Shown here: positions 51,237-59,458 of the stretch, one piece after another
Numbering within the stretch: the stretch's first letter is position 1
How the letters are laid out: every line of letters begins with the position of its first letter
Assembly (NCBI GenBank): GCA_031376285.1
Contig: JANMDN010000038.1
Span: 6,769-70,768, forward strand
Direction of reading: 5' to 3'
DNA length: 64,000 nucleotides
From: JANMDN01 sp031376285
Lineage (GTDB): Bacteria; Actinomycetota; Thermoleophilia; Miltoncostaeales; Miltoncostaeaceae
Made by a program: the position numbers and the translations under genes
Notes under the pieces: model-generated
Told to the model about the DNA's origin: nothing
Databases searched by the model: none
What the model saw: only the letters and a program-made list of their open reading frames with translations

Positions 51237-51330
51237 CCTGGATCCCTCTCCCAAGCCGCTCACCTGCGTGCACGATACACGGCCGGCTGATCCGAATCGG
51301 GCGTTCTGCAACGGTCGGCGTTGCCGAACG

Positions 51331-51729
51331 TCAGGACTTTGGGAAGAAGCGTTCGGCCGCCTCCCACCCGGTTTTCGCGGCCTGTTCGACCGAACCTGCG
51401 CCGATGGCTCGGCGGTCCTCCTGACGGGAATCGCCCGACGCGGCGTCCGGCTCCGGACCGGACGATCGGAGGGCATCGATCTCTCCCGTTTTGGCGTCGA
51501 TCTCCATGAGCGCCGCCTCGACCTCCGCGACCTGCGCCGCGACGAGAGCCTCGTCGAGGCGTCCCTCACGAACGAGTTCGAGGGTCCGCACACCGAGCGA
51601 CTCGAGCGCCGTTCGGTGCGCGCGCTGGAGGAGTCGACGCTCCCCGTCGAGCCGAGCCCGCTTGATCGAGATCTGCACATCGCCGGCCACGCGCCCGGCC
51701 TGTCGTGCAAGGGAATCGAAGAGGGCCAC
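51331..51729 (-). CDS. Coiled-coil protein of unknown function
   Basis: 132 aa. Long amphipathic helices (RLLQRAHRTALESLGVRTLE, then EALVAAQVAEVEAALMEID) suggest a coiled coil, followed by a polar, probably disordered region. GTG 51729 has GGAGG 5 bases upstream, a strong start. It is separated by 94 bases from the zinc ribbon pair on the same strand. No family recognised. Confidence 0.55.
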   Translation of the reverse strand: MALFDSLARQAGRVAGDVQISIKRARLDGERRLLQRAHRTALESLGVRTLELVREGRLDEALVAAQVAEVEAALMEIDAKTGEIDALRSSGPEPDAASGDSRQEDRRAIGAGSVEQAAKTGWEAAERFFPKS

Positions 51730-51916
51730 GTGCGCCTCCGTTGATCGAGGGAATCGAGCCGCTCGGCGGTCGCGAAGCGCTCCTCAGTCTACGGGGCGAC
51801 TCAAATGGCTGTCCGATGACACACATTTGACACGGAGTCGACACGGCCGCGTGTGGCGACGTGACGGCCTCTCGGCAGACGATGGTCGGGCCGCACATTC
51901 TTCGAAAGGAACCCCA

Positions 51917-52171
51917 GTGATCGTTTCCCACATCAACGCCGCCATCGCCGCAATCCATCTTCGGGTGTTGGCGCTCGCTGACGGTGAGGGCAGGCGCGTC
52001 GGCCAGGGCACCGTCGAGTACATCGGCATGGTCGTCATGGTCACCCTGCTCGTCGCCGCGGTGGCGGCGGCCGCAAAGGGTTGGGGGCCCGACATCGGCA
52101 GCTCGCTAAAGAAGCTCCTCTTGGGTGCCATCAAGAAGGTCTCAGGAGGCCTCGGCGCCGGCGCGAGCTGA
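51917..52171 (+). CDS. Type IV/Flp-like pilin precursor
   Basis: 84 aa. A leader of 29 residues ending in Gly, then QGTVEYIGMVVMVTLLVAAV: cleavage after Gly29 leaves the canonical Glu at position +5 followed by a hydrophobic assembly helix. The mature protein is about 55 aa, like Flp pilins, with a Lys-rich C-terminus. GTG 51917 has AAAGGAA about 7 bases upstream. No prepilin peptidase or assembly ATPase is nearby, so it is an orphan pilin in this window. Confidence 0.75.
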   Translation: MIVSHINAAIAAIHLRVLALADGEGRRVGQGTVEYIGMVVMVTLLVAAVAAAAKGWGPDIGSSLKKLLLGAIKKVSGGLGAGAS

Positions 52172-52229
52172 TCGGCGCGATGTCGACGCCGTCCGCACCC
52201 GGACCTGCGGGAGCGGCGCGTGGGTCATC

Positions 52230-52553
52230 GTGACCACTCATCTGTCAGGGTCTGTGCGGGCTGTCTGCCCACGGTTGAGGGGGGGCACGCAACGAAGCTC
52301 CAAGGTTCGCCCGATTCCAGCTGCGACACAGACCGGGTTCAAGGCTGCGACGCTCAAAGCTCGCTCGATTGTGTGGTTTCGAAACGTCGACGGGGCGCCG
52401 CACAACGCGATCGGTCGCGGGATCAACTCCGGCACGCCGGTCGTCGGCGTTGGAGCCCGTTTCAAGGTGCGAGCGCCAAAGACCCCGGGCAGCTACAGCT
52501 ACATCTGCGGGGTCCACACCAACATGAGGGGACTGCTGACGGTCGTCAAGTAG
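52230..52553 (+). CDS. Cupredoxin (plastocyanin-like) domain lacking a clear signal peptide
   Basis: C-terminal 75 residues form a blue-copper domain: IVWFRNVDGAPHNAIG supplies the first His ligand and YSYICGVHTNMRG the Cys, His and Met ligands. Plastocyanin-like proteins are normally exported, yet no signal peptide is visible in this frame; the first 30 residues look random. GTG 52230 is only a guess (the frame opens at 52125). Either the 5' end has decayed, a frameshift hides the signal, or the true start is unusual. The 3' end overlaps the selenoprotein gene by 8 bases, convergently. Confidence 0.6.
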   Translation: MTTHLSGSVRAVCPRLRGGTQRSSKVRPIPAATQTGFKAATLKARSIVWFRNVDGAPHNAIGRGINSGTPVVGVGARFKVRAPKTPGSYSYICGVHTNMRGLLTVVK

Positions 52554-53079
52554 CGGCGCGGGCGAGCGCCGTGGCCGCTACCAGCTCCTCGAAGGAGGGG
52601 TAGTCCTCGGGGCCCTCCTGCGGGCGGTGCCAGGTGAGACGACAGTCCGCGTCAATGACGATGTCGCCTCCGAGCTGAAGGGTGTCTTGGCCCCTGGGCG
52701 AGCTCGGGAGTTTGCCGCGCATTGCGAGGCCGAAGAACGCCCGCCAGACGCGCACGCTCATGGTGGCGCGCGCAACGCTCATACGACCGAAACCGAGGGC
52801 GCGATACACCGTGAGACCAGGGTCGCAGTACATCGGTACCGGCAAGGAAGGAGCGATCATCGCCAGAAGCTGGGGCTTGGCAAAGGTCACCCCGACCAGG
52901 CGTGCGCCAAGCGCTTCACCACGTTTCGCAACCCGAACCAGGTGCTCACGGCAGGCAATTCAGCCGACGTGGCGCATGAAGACGAGTACCGTCGCCTCAC
53001 CCCGGAAGGTCGACATCGATACCGGCTTGCCGTCCTGATCGACGAGGTCGAGGTGGGCGAGCGACGTTCCAACCTGCAC
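52546..53079 (-). CDS. Selenoprotein of the AhpC/TSA_2 (PRXL2/SelU-like) family, in-frame UGA
   Basis: Reading the minus strand from GTG 53079 through the TGA at 52962-52960 gives one continuous 177-aa thioredoxin-fold protein. It starts VQVGTSLAHLDLVDQDGKPV, passes VLVFMRHVG-U-IACREHLVRV, and continues VTFAKPQLLAMI, YCDPGLTVYRALGFG, GGDIVIDADCRLTWHRP. Relatives with Cys have GCxxCREHL-type motifs exactly where the TGA falls, so the residue is read as selenocysteine (U40) with resolving Cys43. Both sides of the TGA are conserved and in the same frame, unlike a decayed gene. selD is present at 24694. A weak hairpin with a GGUU loop lies at the right distance downstream. Conventional calling would start at GTG 52890 and lose the active site. 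Probable thiol/selenol oxidoreductase. Confidence 0.82.
52928..52945 (-). promoter_or_regulatory. Candidate bacterial SECIS hairpin
   Basis: Starting 15 bases after the UGA, GCA-CC pairs with GG-(T)-TGC across the loop TGGTTCG, which exposes G and U residues as bacterial SECIS loops do; the GG lies 21-22 bases from the UGA. The stem is only five pairs with a bulge, so this is tentative. Confidence 0.35.
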
Positions 53080-53185
53080 ACCCTCAATTTGTCAGGGCGT
53101 CCCTGGATCCGCAACGGGCACCCGGCTCCCGCGTCGGAACCCGAGAATGGGCGCTGACGCGGACGTGAGACCGTAAGGTTGACGG

Positions 53186-53683
53186 ATGGAGGGCCATGCA
53201 ACCGCTGCGGCCGTCGTCGAAATGAAGACCGCGCCGCTTGGACTCACCGACCCGACGCGGCGCTGGGCGCTCGTCGGGCCCGATGGCGAGCACTACTTCG
53301 GCGGCGTCACCCGTCCCGAGGGGATCAACCTTGGAGATCGTCTCGCCGATGCACCGCTCGGAGCTTGGGTGGACGCGCTGGTCGAGGTCCACCTGCCCGC
53401 GATCCTGAGCGACGGCGCCGGGCCACACTTGTTGGCGTCAGATGGTTCGCTCGTGATCGTGCTGGGCGCCCACGCCGCCGTCTCCGAGGCCTTCGTGGCG
53501 ATGGGTACGCCGAACCCGCGACACCTCGTGGGGGTCGTCGAACCGATCGGCCCGACCGGTTGGCGGTGGATCTGTTGCGCAGAGGTCGAACCGGAGCGCC
53601 ACGTCGAGTGCCTCGACGAGCTGAGCAGCGCTGACCGCCCGTCGCTTCGCGAATGGTCGTCCCGATGGGCGGGCATCGGATGA
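53186..53683 (+). CDS. Unknown alpha/beta protein, first of a coupled pair
   Basis: 165 aa. Begins with TDPTRRWALVGPDGEHYFGG and contains a WRWICCAEVE segment with adjacent cysteines. No domain recognised. ATG 53186 follows a TAAGGT box by 6 bases with no Shine-Dalgarno site, consistent with a leaderless mRNA. Its TGA overlaps the next ATG by 4 bases. Confidence 0.5.
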   Translation: MEGHATAAAVVEMKTAPLGLTDPTRRWALVGPDGEHYFGGVTRPEGINLGDRLADAPLGAWVDALVEVHLPAILSDGAGPHLLASDGSLVIVLGAHAAVSEAFVAMGTPNPRHLVGVVEPIGPTGWRWICCAEVEPERHVECLDELSSADRPSLREWSSRWAGIG

Positions 53684-54003
53684 GGCCGGAGAGCGGCGAC
53701 CAGCGCTACCTCGTGCGATTCACTGCAGCCGTCGACGCGCCGCTTGCCCCCGACGCCGCCGTCCGCCTGGCCGAGGTGATCCTGTCGCTCCCTGGAATCT
53801 ACGCCGCCGACAGACCGTCCGCTCACGCGCGGTCACGACGCGTGACGGCGAGCTTCGTGATCGCCGTCACCCATGGGATGGCCGACGCCGCCCGCGACGG
53901 GAGCCGCCTTGCGAAGGAAGCCCTCCACCTGGCCGGCATGGATTCGGCGCACCTGATGGAGCTGGTGATTCAGCTCCGCGAACGCTCGTCAACCGGCATC
54001 TGA
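53680..54003 (+). CDS. Unknown small protein, second of a coupled pair
   Basis: 107 aa starting MRPESGDQRYLVRFTAAVDA. A beta strand-helix-strand pattern with SRRVTASFVIAVTHGMADAA suggests a small ferredoxin-like fold. The ATG overlaps the upstream stop (ATGA), so the two proteins are made together. The last 34 bases overlap the end of uraD convergently. No family recognised. Confidence 0.5.
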   Translation: MRPESGDQRYLVRFTAAVDAPLAPDAAVRLAEVILSLPGIYAADRPSAHARSRRVTASFVIAVTHGMADAARDGSRLAKEALHLAGMDSAHLMELVIQLRERSSTGI

Positions 54004-54485
54004 TCGCGAATACGCAGCGCGACGATCTTCGTGATCTCCGTTGCCGCTGCCTCAATCTCGCGCGCCGGACTGTGCTCGAGACGGCGTTCGAACTGATTCA
54101 GGATCGACGCCACGGTGTGTTCGCGGACGCAGATAATGAACGGAAAACCGAAGCGTTGGCGGTAGGCCTCATTCAGCGTGGTGAAGCGTGCGAAGTCGGA
54201 AGGGGTGAGTCGATCGAGGCCGGCGGAGGCCTGTTCAAGAGTCGATTCCTTTCCCAGCTCGCCTGCGATTGCGGCCCGCCCCGCGAGATCCGGGTGCGCC
54301 CGAATCAGCTCGACGAGACGGTCGCCCGGGGTTGTCTGAAGTGCCCGAGTGAACGCGTCGATCACCTCATCTGTCGAGGCGAACGGACCGGACTCCCATG
54401 CAAGCTCGGCGATCCACGGCGAGTGTTCGGCAACGCCGCCAAAGCGCTCGAGAAATGCCTCGCGCGTGTTCGGGAGGTTCGTCAG
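53970..54485 (-). CDS. uraD: OHCU decarboxylase, probable CTG start
   Basis: 2-oxo-4-hydroxy-4-carboxy-5-ureidoimidazoline decarboxylase, which turns the unstable product of urate oxidation into S-allantoin. Motifs: FGGVAEHSPWIAELAW near residues 14-29, LIRAHPDLAGRAAIAGELGK with the catalytic His, LTPSDFARFTTLNEAYRQRF and GFPFIICVREHT. The first GTG (54365) would delete the N-terminal helix and EHSPW. In frame, conserved sequence reaches back to a CTG (54485-54483) that overlaps the upstream TGA as CTGA, giving (M)TNLPNTREAFLERFGG, a typical uraD N-terminus. 171 aa matches the family. Last gene of the purine operon. Confidence 0.88.
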   Translation of the reverse strand: MTNLPNTREAFLERFGGVAEHSPWIAELAWESGPFASTDEVIDAFTRALQTTPGDRLVELIRAHPDLAGRAAIAGELGKESTLEQASAGLDRLTPSDFARFTTLNEAYRQRFGFPFIICVREHTVASILNQFERRLEHSPAREIEAAATEITKIVALRIRDQMPVDERSRS

Positions 54486-56773
54486 GAACCCGCGACCATG
54501 TGCTCGGGGCGAACCGGGATGCGAGTGAGCCTCATCCCGGTCGCGTCGCGAAGCGCTGCGACGATCGCCGCGGTCGACGCGATTGCCGGTGGTTCCCCGA
54601 CACCATTGGCCCCGTAGGGCCCGTCCGGCTGGGCAAGCTCGAGGATCTCCATCCGGACCGGCGGCATGTCCGCGATGGTCGGGAGGAGGTAGTCGGTAAA
54701 CGAGGCGTTGCGGACGAGGCCGTCGACAACTTGGATCTCTTCCATCAGCGCAAGGCCGAGCCCTTGGGCGATTCCTCCTTGGATCTGGCCTTCGAGCGCG
54801 AGGGGGTTGATCGCCCTGCCGACGTCCTGGACGGTCGCGACCTCGACCACCCGCACAAGCCCAAGCTCGACGTCGACCTCGGCGACCACCCGATGGGCGG
54901 CGAACGCAAACGCCACATGGATATTTCCTTGGCCGGTCTCCGGGTCCATGCGGCCGGTCGCGCGGTGGCGATACTCTCGCGTCGCTTCGATCGGCACGTC
55001 GAGCAGGTCGACGAGGGCGACACTCGTTCCGCTTGTCGCCACGACCCGACCGGCGTCGAGGCGCAGATCGTCCACCGACACGCCAAGCTCGTCGGCGGCG
55101 CGGCCGAGCAGCACGTCACGCACCGCCTCACATGCCACCTTCACCGCACTGCCCGTCATCCAGGTCTGGCGCGACGCGGACGTCGACCCCGACGAGCCGA
55201 CGGCGGTGTCGGCGGGAAGCACGTCAACATCGTCCACCCCAAGCTCGGTGCGTGCGATCTGCTCCTGGACCATGAGGAGCCCTTGGCCGCACTCGGCGGC
55301 CGCGGTATGGACCTCGACCCGCGGTGACCCGGCCCGGACGCTGAGGCGCACACGTGCGGTGGAGTAGTCGTCGAAGCCTTCCGAGAACGCGATGTTCTTC
55401 ATCGCGACCGCATAGCCGATACCGCGCCGAACGCCCTCGCCGCGCGTGACGTTGGCGATTCCTCCCGGCATCGAATAGGCCTCCGGGGGATCGGTTGGGA
55501 CGCTTTCGGGAAGCGGCATGGCTCGAAGCCGCTCCAACATCTCGGCGACGGGGGCCGGTCCCTCGACGCGCTGACCGATGATCAACTCGTCGCCGCGCGA
55601 GAGCGCGTTTTGAATGCGGAGGTCGACGGGATCGATCTTCAGGGCCGCGGCGAGCCGGTCCATCTGGGCCTCGTGCGCGAAGGCGACCTGCACCGCGCCG
55701 AACCCTCGCATCGCCCCGCAGGGCGGGTTGTTGGTGAAGAGCATGTCCGCGTCGACGTGCGCATTGGGCATTCGGTAGGGCCCCGCCGCAAACGACGCGG
55801 CGTTTGCCACCACCGCGGGTGAGCTCGACGTGTAGGCCCCTCCGTCAAAGCGGAAATGCGCGCGAACAAACACCAGCGTTCCATCACGTTCGGCACCGTG
55901 CTCGACGTGCATGCGCACCGGGTGACGGTGGACGTGCCCGAAAAACGACTCCTCACGCGAGTAGACCATCTTCACCGGTCGGGCGGTGGTGAGCGCCAGC
56001 ATGCACGCATGGATCTGGACCGAGAGGTCCTCCCGGCCACCAAATGCGCCGCCCACACCGGAAAGGTGCATCCGCACGGCGCTCGCCGGAAGAGCAAGAC
56101 TTGCGATCACCTGCCCGTGGTCGACATGCAGCCACTGTGTTGCGACGTGCAGGTCGACGCCGCCGGTGCCGTCGGGAATCGCAAGGCCCGATTCCGGCCC
56201 GAGGAAGGCCTGGTCCTGCATACCGACCTCGTAGTCGCCGGCGACGACAACGGCTGCGGTGACGTTCGGATCGCCGCGACGAATGCGGATCTGGCGAAGC
56301 ATGTTGCCGCCGGGGTGGACGTGGTCGGAGGCCTGGTCAAGCGCCCAGTCGACATCGACGACGGGTTCGAGAGGTTCGTAGTCGACCTCGATGAGCGTTG
56401 CGGCGAGACGGGCGGTCTCGGGGTGGTCGGCGGCGACGATCGCGACCGGCTCGCCCTGGTAGCGGACCTCGTCGAAGGCAAGTACGGGTTGGTCTGGGCG
56501 CTCCATCCCGTAGGTCTTGCGCCCCGGGACATCCGCATGGGTGAGTACGGCGAAGACTCCGGCCAGCGCGACCGCGGCGGCCGTATCAATCCCGCGAATG
56601 CGTGCTCGCGCGTGTGGGCTTCGAAGCGTCGCCCCCCACAACATCCCGGCGGCGTGAAGGTCTGAGGAGTACTCGAACTGCCCGGTGACCTTCGCCACGC
56701 CGTCGGGGCGAACAAGGCGGTCGCCGACCCGCCCGAGCTCGAGGGGTGGTGCCTTGACGGGCGCTGTTGTCAC
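54482..56773 (-). CDS. Xanthine dehydrogenase-type molybdopterin-binding subunit
   Basis: 763 aa large subunit of the xanthine oxidase family. Seen: FEYSSDLHAAGMLWGATLRS near the start, GMQDQAFLGPESGLAIPDG, GVGGAFGGRED (Mo-cofactor loop), CGAMRGFGAVQVAFAHEAQM, AAECGQGLLMVQEQIA and the C-terminal GANGVGEPPAIAS with the catalytic Glu. It hydroxylates a purine; xanthine or hypoxanthine is likely given its neighbours. GTG 56773 overlaps the deaminase stop (GTGA). Its FAD and 2Fe-2S partners are encoded at 58128-59458. Confidence 0.92.
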   Translation of the reverse strand: MTTAPVKAPPLELGRVGDRLVRPDGVAKVTGQFEYSSDLHAAGMLWGATLRSPHARARIRGIDTAAAVALAGVFAVLTHADVPGRKTYGMERPDQPVLAFDEVRYQGEPVAIVAADHPETARLAATLIEVDYEPLEPVVDVDWALDQASDHVHPGGNMLRQIRIRRGDPNVTAAVVVAGDYEVGMQDQAFLGPESGLAIPDGTGGVDLHVATQWLHVDHGQVIASLALPASAVRMHLSGVGGAFGGREDLSVQIHACMLALTTARPVKMVYSREESFFGHVHRHPVRMHVEHGAERDGTLVFVRAHFRFDGGAYTSSSPAVVANAASFAAGPYRMPNAHVDADMLFTNNPPCGAMRGFGAVQVAFAHEAQMDRLAAALKIDPVDLRIQNALSRGDELIIGQRVEGPAPVAEMLERLRAMPLPESVPTDPPEAYSMPGGIANVTRGEGVRRGIGYAVAMKNIAFSEGFDDYSTARVRLSVRAGSPRVEVHTAAAECGQGLLMVQEQIARTELGVDDVDVLPADTAVGSSGSTSASRQTWMTGSAVKVACEAVRDVLLGRAADELGVSVDDLRLDAGRVVATSGTSVALVDLLDVPIEATREYRHRATGRMDPETGQGNIHVAFAFAAHRVVAEVDVELGLVRVVEVATVQDVGRAINPLALEGQIQGGIAQGLGLALMEEIQVVDGLVRNASFTDYLLPTIADMPPVRMEILELAQPDGPYGANGVGEPPAIASTAAIVAALRDATGMRLTRIPVRPEHMVAGS

Positions 56774-58131
56774 GCCGCCGCCAATCGGGCCGCGAGGCGT
56801 CGCGTTGCGCGCTCGGCGCCTCGAGCGATTTCGTCCTCGTCGGCGCCGGTCAGGTGTCTCCGTTCGACGACGCGTCGCCCGCCGACGAGGAGTGTTTCGA
56901 CGCGATGGGTCGGGCCGAAGACCATCGCCGCGACCGGATCGACGATCCCGGCGTGGCTTGCTCCGTCGATTCGCCAGAGGGCGATGTCGGCGAGCTTTCC
57001 CACCTCGAGGGAACCGAGGTCGCGCTCGCGACCAAGGCATCGGGCGCCGTGGATCGTCCCGAGTGCCAGAGCCTCACGAGCGCTCAGCGCGGCCGGCCCG
57101 CCGCGAACTCTCGCCATGTAGAGGGCCTGGCGAAGCTCGACGGAGAGCTCACCCTGTTCGTTGGACGCGGCGCCGTCGACCCCGAGGCCGACCGACGCTC
57201 CCGCCGCGATCAACTCGGCGACGGGGGCGATCCCGGCGCCGAGGCGGGCGTTCGAGCTGGGACAATGCGCGACGCCCGTGCCGGTCTCGGCAAAGCGCCG
57301 AATCTCACGTTCGCTGAGGTGCACGCAATGGGCCAGCCAGACATCCGGTCCGAGCCACCCCAGCTCCTCGAGGTACTCGACCGGCCGCATGCCGAAGCGT
57401 TCGATGCAGAACGCTTCCTCGTCGAGTGTCTCGGCCATGTGGGTGTGGAGGCGCACCCCTCGGCGGCGCGCGAGTTCGGCGGCCTCGACCATCAGCTCCC
57501 GCGTCACCGAGAACGGGGAGCAGGGTGCGACGGCGATCTGCAGCATCGAGTCGGGGGCCGGGTCGTGCCATGTCTCGATCGCGGCGCTCGTCGCGTCGAG
57601 GATTGCGTCGCGATCCTCGACGGTCTCATCGGGTGGCAGCCCTCCGGCTGACCTACCCAGGTCCATGGAGCCGCGACACGGGTGAAACCGCAGTCCCAGC
57701 TGCGTCGCGGAGGCGATCTCGGCGCCGAGGAGATCACCTCCGCCACGCGGAAAGACGTAGTGATGGTCGGTGCTGAGCGAGCAGCCCGACCTCGCGAGTG
57801 CCGCGAGCGCGGCCATCGACGCGTCGGCTTGGACGTCGGCGTCGATGCGCGCCCAGGCGGGGTAGAGGGCCGTGAGCCACTCGAAGAGCGTTCCCTCTTG
57901 GGCGAGTCCACGTGTTGCCCACTGGTAGAGGTGGTGGTGGCAATTCACGAGGCCGGGCGTGGCCAGACAGCCCGATGCGTCGATGTGCTCGGCCGAGCTG
58001 AGGTTCGGCGGCGCCCCGATGCCGAGACCGGCGATGCGTCCGCCCGCGATGTGAATCCAACCGTCCGGGTGCTCGGTGCCCCGCGCGTCGACCGTCGCGA
58101 TGTCACATCCGTGGATGAGCGTTTCGTTCAC
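56770..58131 (-). CDS. Purine deaminase, amidohydrolase superfamily (8-oxoguanine/guanine deaminase-like)
   Basis: 453 aa metal-dependent hydrolase. Metal site HxH in VNCHHHLYQWATRG (about 70-72), LHTHMAET with His, AHCVHLSE, and GVDGAASNEQG with the metal Asp. The stretch SGCSLSTDHHYVFPRGGGDL is characteristic of 8-oxoguanine deaminases and related guanine/triazine deaminases. It would feed (oxo)xanthine to the flanking dehydrogenase. GTG 58131 overlaps the 2Fe-2S subunit stop (GTGA). It is inserted between genes for two subunits of one enzyme. Confidence 0.85.
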   Translation of the reverse strand: MNETLIHGCDIATVDARGTEHPDGWIHIAGGRIAGLGIGAPPNLSSAEHIDASGCLATPGLVNCHHHLYQWATRGLAQEGTLFEWLTALYPAWARIDADVQADASMAALAALARSGCSLSTDHHYVFPRGGGDLLGAEIASATQLGLRFHPCRGSMDLGRSAGGLPPDETVEDRDAILDATSAAIETWHDPAPDSMLQIAVAPCSPFSVTRELMVEAAELARRRGVRLHTHMAETLDEEAFCIERFGMRPVEYLEELGWLGPDVWLAHCVHLSEREIRRFAETGTGVAHCPSSNARLGAGIAPVAELIAAGASVGLGVDGAASNEQGELSVELRQALYMARVRGGPAALSAREALALGTIHGARCLGRERDLGSLEVGKLADIALWRIDGASHAGIVDPVAAMVFGPTHRVETLLVGGRRVVERRHLTGADEDEIARGAERATRRLAARLAAA

Positions 58132-58595
58132 TGGCTCAGTCGGGTGGCCGCGAGGCGTACGGCGTCGAGGATTTTCTCGTATCCGGTGCAGCGACAGACG
58201 TTTCCGGCGAGCGCCTCTCGGATTTCGGCATCCGTTGGCGAGGGCACCCGTTCGAGCAGGTCGTGAGCGGCGACGATGAGCCCGGGCGTGCAGAATCCGC
58301 ACTGCACCGCCCCACTCTCGACGAACGCGGTTTGGATCGGGTGAAGGTCGTTGCCGTCCGCGATGCCTTCGACCGTGACGACCTCACTTCCCTCAGCCTG
58401 GCGGGCCAGGACGAGGCAGGCGCAGACGAGCACCCCGTCCAGGTAGACCGAGCACGAGCCACACTCCCCCTGCTCACAGGCGTTCTTCGACCCAGGGAGG
58501 GCGAGGCGCTCACGGAGGACGTAGAGGAGGCTCTCACCTTCCCAGAGTGTTTCGACGTGGAGCGATTCGCCGTTGACGTGGAGGTTCAGTCCCAA
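58128..58595 (-). CDS. Xanthine dehydrogenase-type 2Fe-2S subunit
   Basis: 155 aa. Plant-type 2Fe-2S site Cys40, Cys45, Cys48, Cys60 (ACEQGECGSC, then CAC) and the all-helical second cluster Cys99, Cys102, Cys134, Cys136 (CGFC, CRC). All eight ligands are present. Passes electrons from the molybdenum site to FAD. Overlaps the FAD subunit gene by 10 bases and the deaminase gene by 4. Confidence 0.95.
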   Translation of the reverse strand: MGLNLHVNGESLHVETLWEGESLLYVLRERLALPGSKNACEQGECGSCSVYLDGVLVCACLVLARQAEGSEVVTVEGIADGNDLHPIQTAFVESGAVQCGFCTPGLIVAAHDLLERVPSPTDAEIREALAGNVCRCTGYEKILDAVRLAATRLSQ

Positions 58596-59458
58596 TCCCG
58601 GCCATCCTTCCAGGCCCAGTCGAGCGTGCGTCTGGCCAGCACGCCGAGCGCGTGGCGGCGGTACGCGGCCGTGCCACGCACGTCGTCGATCGGCCGCGCC
58701 GCGTTGGCAACCAGCTCACCAAACGTGGCGAGCTCGGCGGGGGTGAGGGGGGCACGGGACTCCCAGCGTCCGTTCTCAGCGAGCGTCTCCTGCGCGAACG
58801 CCTCGGCCTCGGGAGCGCAGATCACGGTTGGCGCGGCAGAGCCGATCGCGGTACGGACGCGCGTGCTGACGTAGTCGACCTCGAGCGAGAACGAGCAAAC
58901 CGCGATCACCATCGCGTTCCGTGTTCCCACCTTGGCGAACTGTTGGGGGCCGCGCGGGCGCGGCATTCGGACTCCGGTGACGAGCTCATCGGCGTCGAGG
59001 ACGCTGCGCTTTGGTCCCGTGAAGAAGGCCCCGATGGGGATCGTCCGCACGCCTCGCGACGACGCAACATCGATGCGGGCTTCCGAGGCGAGAAGCGGCG
59101 GGATCAGGTCGCCGGCCGGGGAAGCGGTGGCGACGTTCCCTCCGAGCGTGCCGCGATTTCGGATCTGCGGCGAGCCGACGGTTCGAGCGGCGATGGCAAG
59201 GCCCGGCAGGAGGTCCATGAACTCAGCGACCAGGCGTGCATGCGTCACACCGGCCCCGATCAGGATCTCGTCCCCGTCGAGCGACCAGTCGTCGAGCTCG
59301 CTCACACGTGTGAGGTCAAGGATCTGCTCCGGACGCTTCCGGGCGAAGTTGATCTCGACCATCAGGTCGGTACCCCCTGCGAGCACGACCGCGTCCAGAT
59401 ACTGGGCCCGCGCGGCGAGCGCTTCCTGCAGCGTTGACGGTCGAAGGGTGGGTCTCAT
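58586..59458 (-). CDS. Xanthine dehydrogenase-type FAD-binding subunit
   Basis: 290 aa. FAD_binding_5 domain with VVLAGGTDLMVEINF, then VGSPQIRNRGTLGGNVATAS and SPAGDLIPPLLAS, and a CO_deh_flav_C domain (FAKVGTRNAMVIAVCSFSLE). ATG 59458 overlaps the permease stop (ATGA); the longer frame to 60010 is antisense noise. Delivers electrons to NAD+ or another acceptor. Confidence 0.93.
   Translation of the reverse strand: MRPTLRPSTLQEALAARAQYLDAVVLAGGTDLMVEINFARKRPEQILDLTRVSELDDWSLDGDEILIGAGVTHARLVAEFMDLLPGLAIAARTVGSPQIRNRGTLGGNVATASPAGDLIPPLLASEARIDVASSRGVRTIPIGAFFTGPKRSVLDADELVTGVRMPRPRGPQQFAKVGTRNAMVIAVCSFSLEVDYVSTRVRTAIGSAAPTVICAPEAEAFAQETLAENGRWESRAPLTPAELATFGELVANAARPIDDVRGTAAYRRHALGVLARRTLDWAWKDGRDWD

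Noticed and set aside
54482..54484. TGA at the molybdenum-subunit/uraD junction considered as a selenocysteine codon
   Set aside because: The dehydrogenase subunit ends normally here and uraD continues in a different frame, so this is a true stop with a coupled start.
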